Positions 46,720-59,568 of a DNA stretch of 64,000 bases are shown here, one piece after another. Under the pieces are notes generated by a model, which ran no database searches, was not told the origin of the DNA, and worked only from the letters and a program-made list of their open reading frames with translations. Position 1 is the stretch's first letter. Each line of letters opens with the position of its first letter. The DNA comes from Kuschelorhynchus macadamiae (Eukaryota > Arthropoda > Insecta > Coleoptera > Curculionidae). The stretch covers positions 509,001 to 573,000 of the forward strand of contig JAUTXW010001345.1 of assembly GCA_030620095.1 (NCBI GenBank). Reading direction: 5' to 3'. Both the position numbers and the translations under genes were made by a program.

Positions 46720-47746
46720 AAACGGCGTGTTATTTGAAGTCAAATATTTCTCTTTATTATTCAAGGGCACACTAATATTTTTTAAATTCTGTTTCCCAGT
46801 ATTCTTTTGCAAAAACTGGTTAATTTTTCGTATACATTTTTTTAATACATTTAAAGACCCTCTTCCATGTTTGACAATATCGCCACTTTTTGATAAAGAA
46901 AGTCCTTTCGTTTCAAATACTTTTATAGCATCCGATAAAAAAGCAATATCGGTTTTAATGTAAATTAGATCCTCACGTACACCAGTTTTACAAAAAATGG
47001 CTTGTGCGTCGTGTATGCAAGGTGCTTATTCGCCATTAAATTCATTCACTACATTCTTTAATACTTATTATAACTATTCTGTAATAGTTATCTGCATAGT
47101 AAATAGCAGCATTTATCCACGTTTGCCAACTTGCTGCAATTGGAGGCGTAGGAAGGGGAATATTTCACTGATGCAACATGATGAAGCCAATGAGCGAGAC
47201 AAGTAACATGTATCACTTTTGGATACAAAATTAGGAGACCAACCATTGCTTTACATATATATGGTGCAGTATCTGTACTGTCACTAACACTTTTTCATAC
47301 ATGATGAGGCCACAAGAGATTAAGGGAGTCATTGAATGATGCAGCAATTGTTAAATGGTTGACTTTTGCCAATATTTTCAAACTCAGTAAATATGATTTG
47401 TGGCTTTCGTCTACTCCTACTCCACTAAAAACAAAATTATTTTTCCATATTTGTTCAGTTGTTTTATCTACAGAAACTCATATTCTTTTGTTTGCCACAT
47501 TCTCTCACAATGCTTTAATAGTATTGTTATACAAATCGGGCACAGAGTTTTTTTTCTAAAAAGGATTCTCTTAAGGATAGGATTAACACTACAAAAGGCC
47601 TTGCATAAGTCTTCATTAAACTTCAAACGTTTGGGTCCTTGTAAAAAGGCTGTGGCAGTGGAGGCTTGTGATCTTGGCAAATAACAGTGCTGCAGGCTGC
47701 AATGAATATCGAAAATAAAATATAATCTATAATTTAAATAATTCAC
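46720..47746 (-). pseudogene. hAT-derived (CGBP1-like) transposase relic
   Basis: The minus-strand fragments include GPKRLKFNEDLCKAFCSVN, LLWPHHV, DSTDTAPYICKAM, YPKVIHVTCLAHWLHHVAS and DLIYIKTDIAFLSDAIKVFE. This is the pattern of an insect hAT branch often annotated as CGG-repeat-binding-protein-1-like. Many stops and frame changes break it up. It is clearly separate from the two ZMYM1-like hAT relics in this window. Confidence 0.7.
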
Positions 47747-48199
47747 CTGTTATTCGTATCGTCCAATATACGATATTCCTTGGAATATTCAAACAAAATC
47801 ACAATATCTTGTCAAGTTCAGTCATATAATTAATTATACTCCTAAGTGCAACTTCAACGATTCCAAAAAACATTATAGCGTTTATAATTCTTAAAAGTAG
47901 GAACCTGTTTTTAGTCACTTTCTCGGTTGTGATTAGTGATGTTCTGGCAATATGTACTGTCCAGTTGTACCTAGGTGTTAGGTTACTTAAATGTTGCTTC
48001 GAATTTTCATCAAGCTTGGCTTATTCATTTAAATGCTCTTAATCACTTACACTTGTCCAATTTGATCCACCTCCAAATAGTAGGCAAAAAAAAATAAAAT
48101 AAACAATTTCTTATTTCACAGTCCTTAACCCAATGCAACAATTAATTATCGTTGCCTTGGTTTTCTAATAACTGACATTTTGAAACGTGCTTTCAAGTG
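47747..48199. other. No gene recognised
   Basis: AT-rich spacer between the hAT relic and the mariner relic; no ORF with family resemblance. Confidence 0.5.
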
Positions 48200-48925
48200 T
48201 TCTAAAAGTTTCCGAAAATATCTTTTAATTGAAATAACTCGTTTGTTAGAAGAATCGAAGCAGTTATCATCTTTGGCGAGGCTGACCGGAATTATCATGC
48301 TGCAGTTCGCATCTTCAATGAACGCTTTCCGGAACGAACAAAGTGCAGGAAATACTTTCAGAATTTATTGTCAAAATTTCAAGTAATAGGGACGGTAAAA
48401 GATGCCCCAAGATCTGGGAGGCCCAAAATTAGCGTAAACGTGAAAGTTCAGGTCGTAACTGATTTGGTCATAAATCCTCGACAATATACCAAGCAAGTAG
48501 CTGAGACATGCAATATTTCGCGTTTGTTCGTTAAGAATATTTTAAAATCCAATAAATTTCATCTTTGTAAAATGAAAATTTTCCACCGAAGATAACCCTG
48601 ACAGGCGGGTAAAATTTTACGAGACTATGGCAGAATGGATCACAGTAAATCCTAATTATCTGCGCCATATTTGCTTTAGTGATGAGAGTACCTTTTTCCT
48701 GAATGGAAAAGCCAACACTCAAAATTGTAGATATTAAAGTGATGAAAACCCCTATGTATTTCGCAAAGGACATAGCCAGTTTCCTCGAAAAATAAATGTT
48801 TGTGCGAGTATTTTGAATGAACATATCATCAAGGTCCCATATTTTTGAAAGGAAATTTAAACTGCTCCACATATTTTCGAATGAGGCTGGATACAATCAC
48901 TCCACTTATTCATGATGTTTTTGAT
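48200..48925 (+). pseudogene. Tc1/mariner transposase relic
   Basis: The broken reading includes a helix-turn-helix region (AVRIFNERFPERTKC, DAPRSGRPKISVNVK, KQVAETCNISRLFVKNIL), then CFSDESTFFLNGKANTQNC with the first catalytic aspartate, SDENPYVFRKGH, FPRKINV and TPLIHDVF. The second and third catalytic residues are missing because the relic ends near 48925. Several stops and frameshifts are present. It resembles the DD41D protein at 5749-6822 in motif style but is a different lineage. Confidence 0.75.
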
Positions 48926-50574
48926 CAAAGCCTACGTGAGTTCCACTTTGGCATTATATTTCATTTCAAATTTGACGTTTTTTCCTGCTTGTTTCAGTTT
49001 TTTAATATCCATTTTATCAGTATTGGCATTGGTATCCTAAAAAAATATATGAGAATGTTGAATCAAATGTTTTCAAAATCGTCGATTGACTCCCCTTTCG
49101 TAAAAAAAAGCTTTTTTTAAATGCAGAATTTGCTCATATAATATCGTTCCAAATTTAGTTGTAATATACCGAGCGGTTCAAATGTTAGACGGGGGGGCGA
49201 CGGACTTTATGTTTTCACTGTATACATTTTAGCCGGACTGAAGTCAGCTATAAGACGCCCATTTCGTTTAATTTCAAGTTTTTCATCAATACTAATTCAC
49301 GAAAAGTTTCTATTTTTCGACAAAATATCCACCTTTTAAGCTCCGATGATGCGGTGATGTAAAATATTAGCACAAGGCGGGCAGTTACATAGCTGATTAA
49401 CACAAAATGCTGCCAGTAAATTTTTTGCAGCTCCACATTTGGCATAAAGCTTGTCGTTTATTGGTCGCGTTAAGGTCACAACGCGTACTACATGTATTTT
49501 CTCCGAAATGTTACTGGATAAGCCGCGACGAAAACGTCTCTTCGCAGTGCGGCAACCGCTGTATGATGTCGATAGATGAATATATGAGAGAACGTGAATA
49601 ATATACAACGGAGTGTCACAGAATGCGCTTTAAGTTAAAGCTGGATTAAAATTATTACGTTTTGAAATACAATACATGACCACTGCTGCAGCTCTGCAAC
49701 TCTTTATAACAAACTGCCACTGGGCTGTGGTGATCAAAATTGTTTGTTTTTGAACAGCTTTTTGTTCTTGATTATGATGCTTCTCAGCTGCTGCATGCTG
49801 AGTAATTTGCAATTACTGGTTGGCAGTAACAGTTACTTCACAATATATGCAAAACAGTACACATCCATCAAAAACAAAATTTGAAAAACCCTTTATAAAT
49901 TGATTCAAAATAGCACTTATGGGACGCTTTTTTTTCGACATTTTAAGGGTTGCTTAAACGACAACGAATATTGGAAAACCAAAACGGCCGATAAGAGAAA
50001 AAGTTTTATTGTACGGTCGATGAAAGCTACGAATTAAAATCGCCAATCCTGTTGTAGGAACCAACTTTTTCTTGTTATAATCCTTGTAAAATTCCTTTTT
50101 TGCCATACCGAAATGGTTAATTTGGGATTATAATGGTGCTTAAACATAGTGTAAAGTCTACACGAGACTTTTTGAAAACACAATGTTTTGGCCGAAATAT
50201 AAAGATGCTATGCAGAAAAAACAAACAGCAGTATAACTCTTGAGAAATCTACTATTGTGGTCAGGTACTTAAATTTGGCCGTGATGCTGCCATTACGGTT
50301 TGGATGTCCGAAACGAACTGTTATTATTTGACTTTGCTAATACACTTTAAACAGGGAATATTATAGGCACCTGTTGCCAAAATATTAGAGGTATTAAATA
50401 TTAAAAATTTACATTATGTGATCTTTATAGTTGATTCGATATAAACATTTTCAGAGAAAACTATGAATTTTATGCGATAACAATTTATTACTTTTATAAC
50501 CTTTTGTTAGTGTACTTGAAGATGCGACTAAGATGTCCCAGAAAAAATGTTTGAAATGGAAAAATTGTAGTACG
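48926..50574. other. No gene recognised
   Basis: Several ORFs of 60-90 codons have no family resemblance and overlap on opposite strands. A G8 run lies near 49191. Confidence 0.5.
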
Positions 50575-50960
50575 AATTTTGCATTCGTGAAAAAAAATCA
50601 CCATCATATTTTAATGTTTTAGCGTCCCTAGACATATATTTTGTCAATCCCGTAGGTCTGTCTGTCTGTCTGTGTGTTAGTTCGGGGCATAGCTTAATAA
50701 CTACTTACACTTCAGATTTTGGTAAAAAGTTTGGGGTCGTGTGGCGATAAACTGGTAAGATTTTTGTGAAAATCCAGTATGGCGGAACAAAATGGACGCC
50801 TAGTGAGAAAAAAATTATATTATTTCAAATTTTGCACAAAACCAAGTTTCATATAGAAATGAACTGATAACATTTCGGTACGAATGTAAGATGGCAAAAC
50901 AAAATGGCGGCCTAATAAAATATTCAAAAATTTGCTTGAAAAAGTACTTATTAGGTTGAA
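50575..50960 (+). repeat. Repeat family A, partial copy
   Basis: Contains TTTTAGCGTCCCTAGACATA, a GTCTGTCTGTCTGT tract, 'ATGGCGGAACAAAATGGACG' and 'AAAACAAAATGGCGGCC'. Confidence 0.8.
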
Positions 50961-51130
50961 TTCGTTAAATGTCGTTAAATAAAATCCTGTGTTCACATTA
51001 TAAAAATATATTTGTTGGTATAGAGATAAACCGTATAGTTATTTAAAAAAAAGGAAAATAAAGGATAATAGTCAGTTAAGTCATAAACTGACTGACAGTT
51101 TGGCTAAGATATAAAATTCAGAAAATATAG
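50960..51130 (+). repeat. Dispersed repeat family D, copy 1
   Basis: Shares 'GTCGTTAAATAAA', 'GTTCACAT' and 'AGATAAACCGTATAGTTATT' with copies at about 51940-52140 and 54080-54190. No coding capacity. Confidence 0.6.
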
Positions 51131-51659
51131 GGTGCTTCAAATAAGAACACAGTTAACTATAATAATTAAAATAAATAATTTTAGAAAAAAATAAAACTAA
51201 CTTCAAAGTAAAAAATAACATTTTTAAAGGCCTAAAAAATTATTAAACTTGAAGTAGGAAACCAACAAACAATAATAAATAATTATTTTTTGAGGTATTA
51301 TCTTCTTAAATCTTATTAAAAGTATGCAAGGAAAGCAACTATTAATATCACATACATGGCTCTATTTAGTACCTAGTAATCAAATAGTGCTTTGACGTCG
51401 ACTTCAAGTATCAAATTCTTAAAGCCGTTTAAAATATTATTTTTACTTTTCAGTACTCTTTTAAAGTTTTATTTTTTGTTCTCCTATTTTTTATTTCTTT
51501 ACACGAAATTCATACAAAGCTATAATACATAACCATAAGTAGCCTTAATCACATTAGAACGTACTTGCTCTCGACCTAGAGAACTCTCTTTAGGAAACGG
51601 GAATTCTAATAACACTCTGAGAAAAGTTAATTAAAAAGTGTCACATCCGAAAATCCAGA
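51131..51659. other. No gene recognised
   Basis: AT-rich spacer. It starts near a TATAGGGTGCTTC phrase that resembles a degenerate mariner-MITE end. No ORF with family resemblance. Confidence 0.5.
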
Positions 51660-51890
51660 AAGATTAATATATTACAGTTTTTTAGGACATTTTAATCAAA
51701 GTCTGGTTGATTCACGTGGGTATTTTGGCTTCGGTCTCCTTGATATCCGGCAAAATATCCAAGCCATATTTTCGGGAAAGGTTGAGGTAATTATTTCGTC
51801 GTTGGTATCTTTAGGGGTAGGTTGCTGTTCTGGATCGGGACTGACCCTTTTAAAGGCAGCGAGGGACGATTAGTGAAAAATGGCCGCTCG
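51660..51890 (-). other. Open minus-strand stretch, unassigned
   Basis: This GC-richer segment reads openly on the minus strand (for example PDPEQQPTPKDTNDEIITST), without a start codon. I do not recognise it. It may be a scrap of a transposon protein or chance. Confidence 0.25.
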
Positions 51891-51939
51891 TTTTCGGTTC
51901 TCTACAGATTAAATACTTATAAATAGCTTCTTAATCGGT

Positions 51940-52140
51940 TGACCCTGTCGTTAAATAAAGCCCTTTGTTCACATATAAGAAATTTATTTATTGTAGAGTT
52001 AAACTGTGTCGTTATTAAGGAAAACAAATAAAAGAAGCATAATGACACTTTGCCATAAGTGTAATGAACACAACTACTAAAACACGTCAAACATCCATAT
52101 ATGTAAAATTTTTTGCACGCTTGCACTACATTTATTTAAA
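51940..52140 (+). repeat. Dispersed repeat family D, copy 2
   Basis: Contains GACCCTGTCGTTAAATAAAG and 'TTAAACTGTGTCGTTATTAA', matching copies 1 and 3. Confidence 0.6.
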
Positions 52141-52679
52141 ACAAGTGATGTATTTCACTATATAGTAGTTTCATCAAACCTTAAATGCAAAATGTCTATT
52201 TATCTACATCTTTGGTATTCCCTTTTTTTTCAATAAAAAATAAATGAGGGATCGCTTTACAGTAAATTGCCCGTACAAGGGCTCAATCGGGCATAGTTAA
52301 AAAGGTGCTTATGAACCACTCTCTATGATTACAGGAAGAAACAGATCTCAAAACAGTTTCTAACATAAAATATAGTACACAGCATGTCCGAAAAGTCTTA
52401 GTATAGGCCATATATCGAGTAGTAATAAACATCAAGTGGAGCAAAGTCCGGCCATGGCGAGGGTCATTCAACAACATCCAGAAAATGTATTATGAAGATA
52501 CTTTGTGATGGCTAAATAAAATTGCGAGTGCGCTCCTTCCTGCTTAAAAACTGGATGATAAAGAATATCGCCATCTTCATCCGTAAATTTCCCTTACCTG
52601 GAACTTCCCTGGTTATGAACATTTTCTATTATTAGAAATAATGAAGTGTGACCCAATTTAGTTCAGTACATAGTCATTT
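52141..52679. other. No gene recognised
   Basis: Spacer between family D copy 2 and the inverted family A copy. No ORF with family resemblance. Confidence 0.45.
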
Positions 52680-53822
52680 AGTAGCACTTATATAATGTCT
52701 TTTTAAATATTTTTATTGGGCGCCATTTTGTACCATCATATTGGATTCCTATCAATATTTTACCAGTTTCTACCTATGACACATTTGATTTTTGGGCATA
52801 GTTTACAACAGATTCAATAAACAGTTTCTACACTGACACACACCAACCATCAACTTATGTCTATATCACATTTAATATTTCTGTAAAATTTAGTATTAAC
52901 TTAATTGAATAAGATTTTTTTATGATTATTTTTTAAATATTTCGTTTGGCCCCCGTTTTTACCAGTTTTTCTCTATGCCACACTTAATGTTTGCACAAAA
53001 TTTGAAATTAATTTAATAAGTAGTTTTTCAGACTGTGTTTTTAAATATTTTATTAGGCCACCATTTTGTTTTGCTATCTTAGATTCATACTAAAATTTTG
53101 CCAGTTCATTCTTAAGTAACACTCGATTTTTATGTAAAATTTGAAGTAAATTATGTATTTAATTTGTTTAATAATATTTTTTTTAACGTTTCATTAGGCC
53201 ACCATCTTCTTCTGGCATATTGAATTTTACTAAAATATTACGATGTCATCCCCATATGACTCTTAATTTTTTACTTAAATTTTATGTCAATTTGGTAAGT
53301 AGTTTTTGAGTTAGGCCGCGAACTGGCAAACAGGCAGACGGACAGTCACAATTGACAAAAGAAGCATCTTTTTTTGGACACTAAAACGTGAAGATATGTA
53401 AAACCTGCTATCTTGAATTAGTACCGCAGTTTTACTAGTCAATCTCTATACCACAATTAGTTATGACACACAATTTCAAATCAACCCAAGTCGCCATTTT
53501 GTTCCGCCATCTTAGATTCGTACCAGTCGTTTCCCTCAAATGTGCAAAATGTTTGTAATATTTTACTAGGCCTCCATTTTATTTCGTCATATTGGATTTG
53601 TACCCCAATGTTACCAGGTCATCCCGATACGAAGTTCATCAGGTAAGTAGTTCTTTAGCTATGTGGCAAACAGACAGACCAACAGACAGACAAACCGACG
53701 CAATTGAAAAAACATGTTTTCGGGATCTAGAGGCCTTGAAACGTAGAGATCTGAAAAAATCTCGGAGGGTGATTTTTTCAAGATTACAATACTTCCCTTT
53801 TATGATAAAAGTAAAAGTTTAA
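52680..53822 (-). repeat. Repeat family A, long inverted copy
   Basis: At least six monomers carry the complement of the TGGCGGCC motif (for example GGCGCCATTTTGTACC, GGCCACCATTTTGTTTTGC). The right end carries the GACAGACAGAC tract and the terminal ATTACAATACTTCCCTTTTA hairpin end, which mirrors the start of copy 1 at about 960. This is the most complete copy in the window. Confidence 0.8.
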
Positions 53823-53934
53823 AAACCACGATTCTATAAAGTAAACTAAAAAGTCAAAGATACAATTTGAGCACGGATGTATAGGAAATCATCATAAAAC
53901 TTGTGATTAGCCCGTGTCAAATTGGAATTACTAT

Positions 53935-54031
53935 CCGACGTTGCGTCTTCGAATACACGATGCGTCTTCAGGGATCTTCACTCTATAAGATCTGAACTTT
54001 GAGCTCAGCATTTGAAGACGAAACGTCGGAC
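53935..54031. repeat. Inverted pair of CCGACGTT / AACGTCGG motifs
   Basis: The left half holds CCGACGTTGCGTCTTCG (about 53936-53952) and the right half GAAGACGAAACGTCGG (about 54014-54029). On each strand this gives GAAGACG(A)AACGTCGG, the same phrase type as in family C and at 19364-19399. Confidence 0.7.
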
Positions 54032-54079
54032 AGAGATTTAAAATTGACACTTCTAATTCTGATGATGTAAGACATGTAT

Positions 54080-54190
54080 TTGAGAGAAGGGATAAACCGT
54101 GTCGTTATTAAAAAAAAAGAAAACCAAACAAACAATAAAGATAGTGACAGTTAGGCCATGAACAAGCTAACAAGACATAAAATGCATAAT
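54080..54190 (+). repeat. Dispersed repeat family D, copy 3
   Basis: Contains GGATAAACCGTGTCGTTATT and 'ACAATAAAGATAGTGACAGT', matching copies 1 and 2. Confidence 0.6.
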
Positions 54191-54439
54191 TTACTTGTAA
54201 ATGATGTAAAAACACTTTAAATACATAAAGTGGATGGTTTGAAAAACTACTTTCAATAGCAGCATCTTTGTGCATGCGTGTTTCAAAAGTATATTTACAC
54301 GAATTCAAAATGACGATACCAAAGTATACTTTAAAAAAAAAGTTTTAAAGATAACCGAGACTAATTTTTTTCCATAGTAGGCAGTGTATTCATATCGACC
54401 CCATATTAAGTTAGAATTTTCACTCACTTTCTAACACAG

Positions 54440-54764
54440 TGCTTCTTATATACAGTGTGGAAAAAAGTATGAATTACCCCTAATAATTTGGTAGTCTGTA
54501 GATTTCTTGGAAAATGCTCGAACACGTAAATTTAGTATTTTAGTTTGTGACATTCTGATAACATTTATTTGCTTTTTTATTGACATCTGTTAAAAATATG
54601 ACGTAATCGACATTTTTTTTAAACAGTAACATATGGCATGTGAAACACCGTTTGAAAGCTCTTGTTTCACTCAGTATGTTCCTAGATTTTAGTGCGATTC
54701 TATTGTGCCATTTTAAAATGGCGACCGTTCAATTGTGCGTGGAACAAAAGTATGGACTACCCCT

Positions 54765-54767
<3 letters not shown>
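54440..54767. repeat. Probable Tc1/mariner-derived fragment
   Basis: Starts TACAGTGTGGAAAAAAGTAT. The phrase AAGTATG(A/G)A(T/C)TACCCCTAATAAT occurs at about 54467 and again at about 54747 in the same orientation, next to a (TA)n run. No transposase sequence. Confidence 0.5.

Positions 54768-54806
<39 letters not shown>
54768..54806. repeat. (TA)n microsatellite
   Basis: TA run at the right end of the mariner-derived fragment. Confidence 0.9.
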
Positions 54807-54810
<4 letters not shown>

Positions 54811-54879
54811 TAAATATATCAAACTAAGTTAAATTATTAATGAATCTTTTTATTCAATTTACTTAATATTTTGCAGCAA

Positions 54880-57800
54880 AATTAAATGGATGAAGGGGTG
54901 TAATACAGAAAAAGCCAAAAAACAGGGTTTGGACGTCGTGCAGTGCAGATCCCTGAAGAAGCCTTCTGCAATTGTAGGTAAAACGTCGGAAAACAATTCC
55001 AATTTGACACGGTCTAAACTTGAGACCCATGATTCTTTAATTGAATTCAGCTTTCGAACTACGTCTCAGAAGTTGTTTCTTGGAATATGCCTTAAAGAAA
55101 TAGATGACATGTCACCGCATTTTTTATATTTGTTAATTGTAATATTATTTACATAAATATTGTCACAAATATCTCTAGAACCCCTGGTAGTAATAAACAA
55201 ACCGAATTGTACATAAAAATGTTTGTAAAAAACAAAGTTTAAATATTTGAAGAAGGAGCGCTATGCAGAAAAATCCGTTGTATATATAACCTAAGAGATT
55301 CCTTTGCCAAAACTTATTAACTTCCAGCCCTAAAATTAGTCAAGCAAACGTCCTACTCTATTTTAGTTCATGATTATACTGTTTAAATTTTCTCCACAAA
55401 ATTAATTTTTTTTTTCCTTTTTAAAATTCCCTTTATGACCACCACACCTGATACCATTTGCGCTCTTTCAGCATACCGGATAAAAAAAATAGAAATAAAA
55501 TCATAATACCTCGTAAATCTAAAAAGAAATTTGATTTTAACGGTGTCGACATCTATACATTTTCCCATACGGATTTGATTACCGACAGAAAGTATGCGAA
55601 GTTAACAGGACCTACTGAAATGTTATCGCGTAATGTCCTTTGTGTATAAAATAAAATTGGAACAGTGGAGTATTAATGTGAACTAACTTACCGAAAAAAA
55701 TATGTTTCCAGTTTTATTGCTTAGATAAAAAAATCTACTTACTTCTGCAGGAAATGTCCAAATCTTTTTTAATAGTTATTGAAAACCCTATTTCAAAGCA
55801 ATTTAAAATAGTATCTATTAATGTTTAATTTCTCTGCCAACCAGATACCGTTAAAACTTCGACGGCAGATGTTAGCGCAGGCCGAGACAGCTTGGACCAG
55901 TTAAGAATAAAAATAGAAATCTTTTTGTGTAATTAGTCTTTCTCAGAAGGAAAAAATGGGTCATTATTGCCATATGTCTAACTCAAAACATTAAATTAGT
56001 TACCATCAAGGTCAATATAAGACTACTGTTTGGTAGGTTATTTCCCGATTAATCCCACAATGTTAATTTATTATAAGTATTTAGAAAATCATTATTAAAA
56101 ATATAATCTAATGTAATTCGCTCTTTGTGAATGTCCTTTTTATTTCAATTTAATAACATTTCCTAATCTCAATATTTTAATTACCTTTTGATATTTTTAA
56201 TATTATTTCATAATTTTGAACACCAAATAATTATTTTACATATAATTAATTTAATACTTTTGATTAATTTTAAACTCTTGACACTCATTAAACTGATGAA
56301 CAAATAATTTTTATCGATAAATAGATTTCGTTTATTTTCGCTACAAACTTCTCTCTAGTTAGGAAATCATGATTCTTGGGTTTAGGTCATGTCAAATTTT
56401 AATTACTTACCAGATTTTCGCGGCGCGTCTTCACTGCACAAGAGCCAACCATAAACATTCGTGCAATTGCTGGCAAAACGTCGGAGACCAATTCGGATTG
56501 GACCCAGTCTAAACTCAAGAACCATGATTCTTTAATTGACTTAAAAGCTTTCGTGCTATGCCTCTGTAGTTGTTTCTTGCAATATGTAATAAAGAAATAT
56601 TGCCAGAAATGTCGTCAGAACTACCGGCACCCATAAATAAATCCCAATTGTACATAAAAATGTCTCTTTTAGTTTATGAATTTTCTATTTAAATTTTCTC
56701 CGCAAAAATGGGTTTTTTTCCAAAATGAAGGCGACTATATCAGCCAGATGGCAATATCTCTGGTAAATTTTCCTTTTTAATATTCCCTTTACGCTTGCTA
56801 CACCTGATGCCATTTGCGCCGTTTCAGCAAGCCTGATAAAAAAAATGGAAATAAAATCGTAAAACTCGCAATATCTCGTATATTTAAGGAGAAATTAGTG
56901 GCATGTGTTGGTACTGGTCGCCTTCACCATTTTGATGGTGTCCACATCCATAAATTTTCCCAAGCCGCTTTGATTACCGACAGGAAGTACGCGAAGCTAA
57001 CAGAACCTATTCAAATATTACAGTGTAATGTCTTTTGTGTATACAATAGAACAGGACAAGCGTAGTTTTGATGTGGACTGGCTGTCCTGTTTGCCGAAAA
57101 GGTTCATATTTCAGTTTTTTGCTTAGATAAAAAATATACTTAATTTTGCAGAAAATGTCCCTTTTAAAAGTAATATTTGGATTTTTCGAAATTCCACTAA
57201 CAAGGAGTGAAGTATATTTTGATATTTATCCTTGTCCAATAGTAACTGAAACCCCTATTTCAGAATGAGATAAAATTTTATTTATTAATTTTCAATTTCT
57301 CTGAATCACATAACCGTCAGAACCTCTACGGCAGATGTTATCGCGCACCAAGACAACAAAATTGGTTTTTCTAAACAGCAAAAAGGAAAACTTATTTATT
57401 TATAACACTAAATCTGCATATTATTTATTTTACTTACAAATTACGAGACACATCTTCATATGTTTTAACTCAAAATATCAAATTAGTTATCATCTTGGTC
57501 ATTATAAAATTATTATTTGGCAGGTTATTTTCCGATTAATAACACAATGCTAATTTTTCTAGAAGTTTTTAGGAAATCTATTACCAAATATAGCTGTTGT
57601 AACTTTGAATACCTTTTGACATCTGCGGACCATTCGTATTTTACGCATAGTTTGAATCTCGTCGCTGAAGATGCCTCTTGCAATTGCAGACAAATCGTCG
57701 AAAAGTAATTTCGATCTATGAAAGCTTATATACTACGTTTTTAAAATTATTTCTTCCAATTTTTATTAAAGAAATATATTAGAAGTCACTGTCTTTTTTA

Positions 57801-59270
57801 AATCAGTTAAATGCTATATTTATGTTCATAAATATTGCTAGAAATGTCGCCAGAACCACTGGCAGTAATAAACAAGACTTAATTGTACATAAAACCTCTT
57901 GTACCTCTGTGCTAAAAAAAAAGGCTTTAAATGATTTAAGAAAGAGCGTCATACAGAAAAAGCAAATTTATATAAAATCTAAGACATTTGTTTACCAAAA
58001 CTTATTAATTTATCATTTTCCTATTGATGATCCCCCCGAATCATTTATCTTACATTTGGGATATCCATATATATTTAAAACACTGGTCGATATAAAAGCA
58101 AACATCCTTAAACTGCTCTATTTTAGTTTATAAATTTTCTCTACAAAAATGAGTTTATCTTCCGAAACGAAAACGACAATTCTAGATGACTAGATGACAA
58201 TATCTCTTGTAAATTTCCCTTTTTAAAATTCCCTTTATGCTCGCCAAACCTGATGCCGTTCGCGCCCTTTCAGCATGCTGGATAAAAAAAATGTAAATAA
58301 AATCGTAAATCTCGCAATATCTCGTAAATCTAAAGAGAAATTTGTGGCATGTTTACTGTCGGCGAATCGCCGTGTTGGTATTGGTCGCCTTCGTCCAGAT
58401 TTTAACGGTGTCGACATTCATGAATTTTCCCAAGCGGCATTGATTACCGCCAGGAAGTATGCGAAGCTAACAGGACCTATTGGAATGTTATCGCGTGGTA
58501 TCTTTTGTGTATACAATAGAATAGGACAAGTGAAGTATTAATGTGAATTGAGTGTCCGTTTTACCGAGATGATTACATAAAAAATCTACTTACTTCTGCA
58601 CAAAATGTTCAAAACTTTTTCATTAGTTACTGAAAATCCTATTTCAAAATTATTTGAAGTTGTATCTATTAATATTTTATTTCTCTGACGAACATATACC
58701 GTCAAAGCATTGAAAGCAGATATTTTCACACGTCGAGACGGCTTGGGCAAATTGAGAATATAAATAGAAATCTCTTTCCACTTTCATGATATAATTTACC
58801 ATATTGGTCTTTCTCAAAAGCAATAAACACAATGGTTTATACATAAAACTAAATCTACATATTTATTTTACCCGTATAGAACTAATAGGGCCCGTTATCA
58901 TATGTTTTATCTCAAAACATCAAAGTGAGTTACCATCTTATTCATTATAAAACTACTGTTTGGGGAGTTATTTTCCCAATAATAACACAATGTAAAATTT
59001 TGTTTAAGTTTTTAGGAAATCTTTAATAAAGTTATAACCAAATATAGCTGTTGTCTTTTGGAACACCTTTTTTTTCCAATTTAATACCCTTTATTAATAT
59101 CAATATTTTAATTTTATATTAGTGTTTTTAATATTATTTCATAATGTTTAACATCCAATAATTATATTAAATGCAATTTAATACTTTTGATTGACTTTAC
59201 ATGTCTTTTAGTACTTTTAATTTCCTTTATATATTTTTTCAAATATTTTATATCATTTTAATGACTATTA
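54880..59270 (+). repeat. Family C array: three degenerate units of about 1.2-1.5 kb
   Basis: Each unit has, in order, a phrase like TGCAATTGCAGGCAAAACGT, 'CCATGATTCTTTAATTGA', 'AATTGTACATAAAA', 'TTTAAATTTTCTC', a short ORF around GTCGACAT, and 'TTATTTGGCAGGTTATTTTC'. The first marker lies at about 54967, 56463 and 57679, and the GTCGACAT marker at about 55548, 56940 and 58411. A fourth partial unit follows the LINE, at 63630-64000. The units are diverged, so the array is old. Confidence 0.75.
58275..58541 (+). other. Short ORF conserved between family C units
   Basis: The 88-codon reading contains ISRKSKEKFVAC, VGIGRL, DFNGVDIHEFSQAALIT and RKYAKLTGPIGMLSR. Degenerate versions lie at 56814-57065 and 55458-55649 (same KYAKLT core). 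I do not recognise the family. Conservation may only reflect shared descent of the repeat, and the complementary strand is also partly open. It could be a real small gene of the element or a scrap of a longer one. Confidence 0.3.
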
Positions 59271-59568
59271 TTAGTGTCGTGTGCTATGCGTGTAAACGAG
59301 TAAACGTATCTTAGCACGCTCCACATATTTTCAAAAATTTAGTTACTTCCAGTGAAGGGAAAAGTGGTTCTTAGTTAAAATAAACCCTAAATGGCTCTCG
59401 TCCTAAGTTGTATCATTAAATGACTAATTCAAAAATTAGACCATTGGGTGTCATATTAGAGAAGTGCAGCAATATGGGACGTAATGAAAATCATCCTGTT
59501 CCCAATACGAGAAGTGCAGGAAAAACTGACGACTGGAAAATCTCATCAGTAAGGTATGTGCAACCTTT

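Noticed and set aside
48845..49608. Cluster of 60-90 codon ORFs on both strands
   Set aside because: Mutually overlapping, no conserved motif; beyond the end of the mariner relic.
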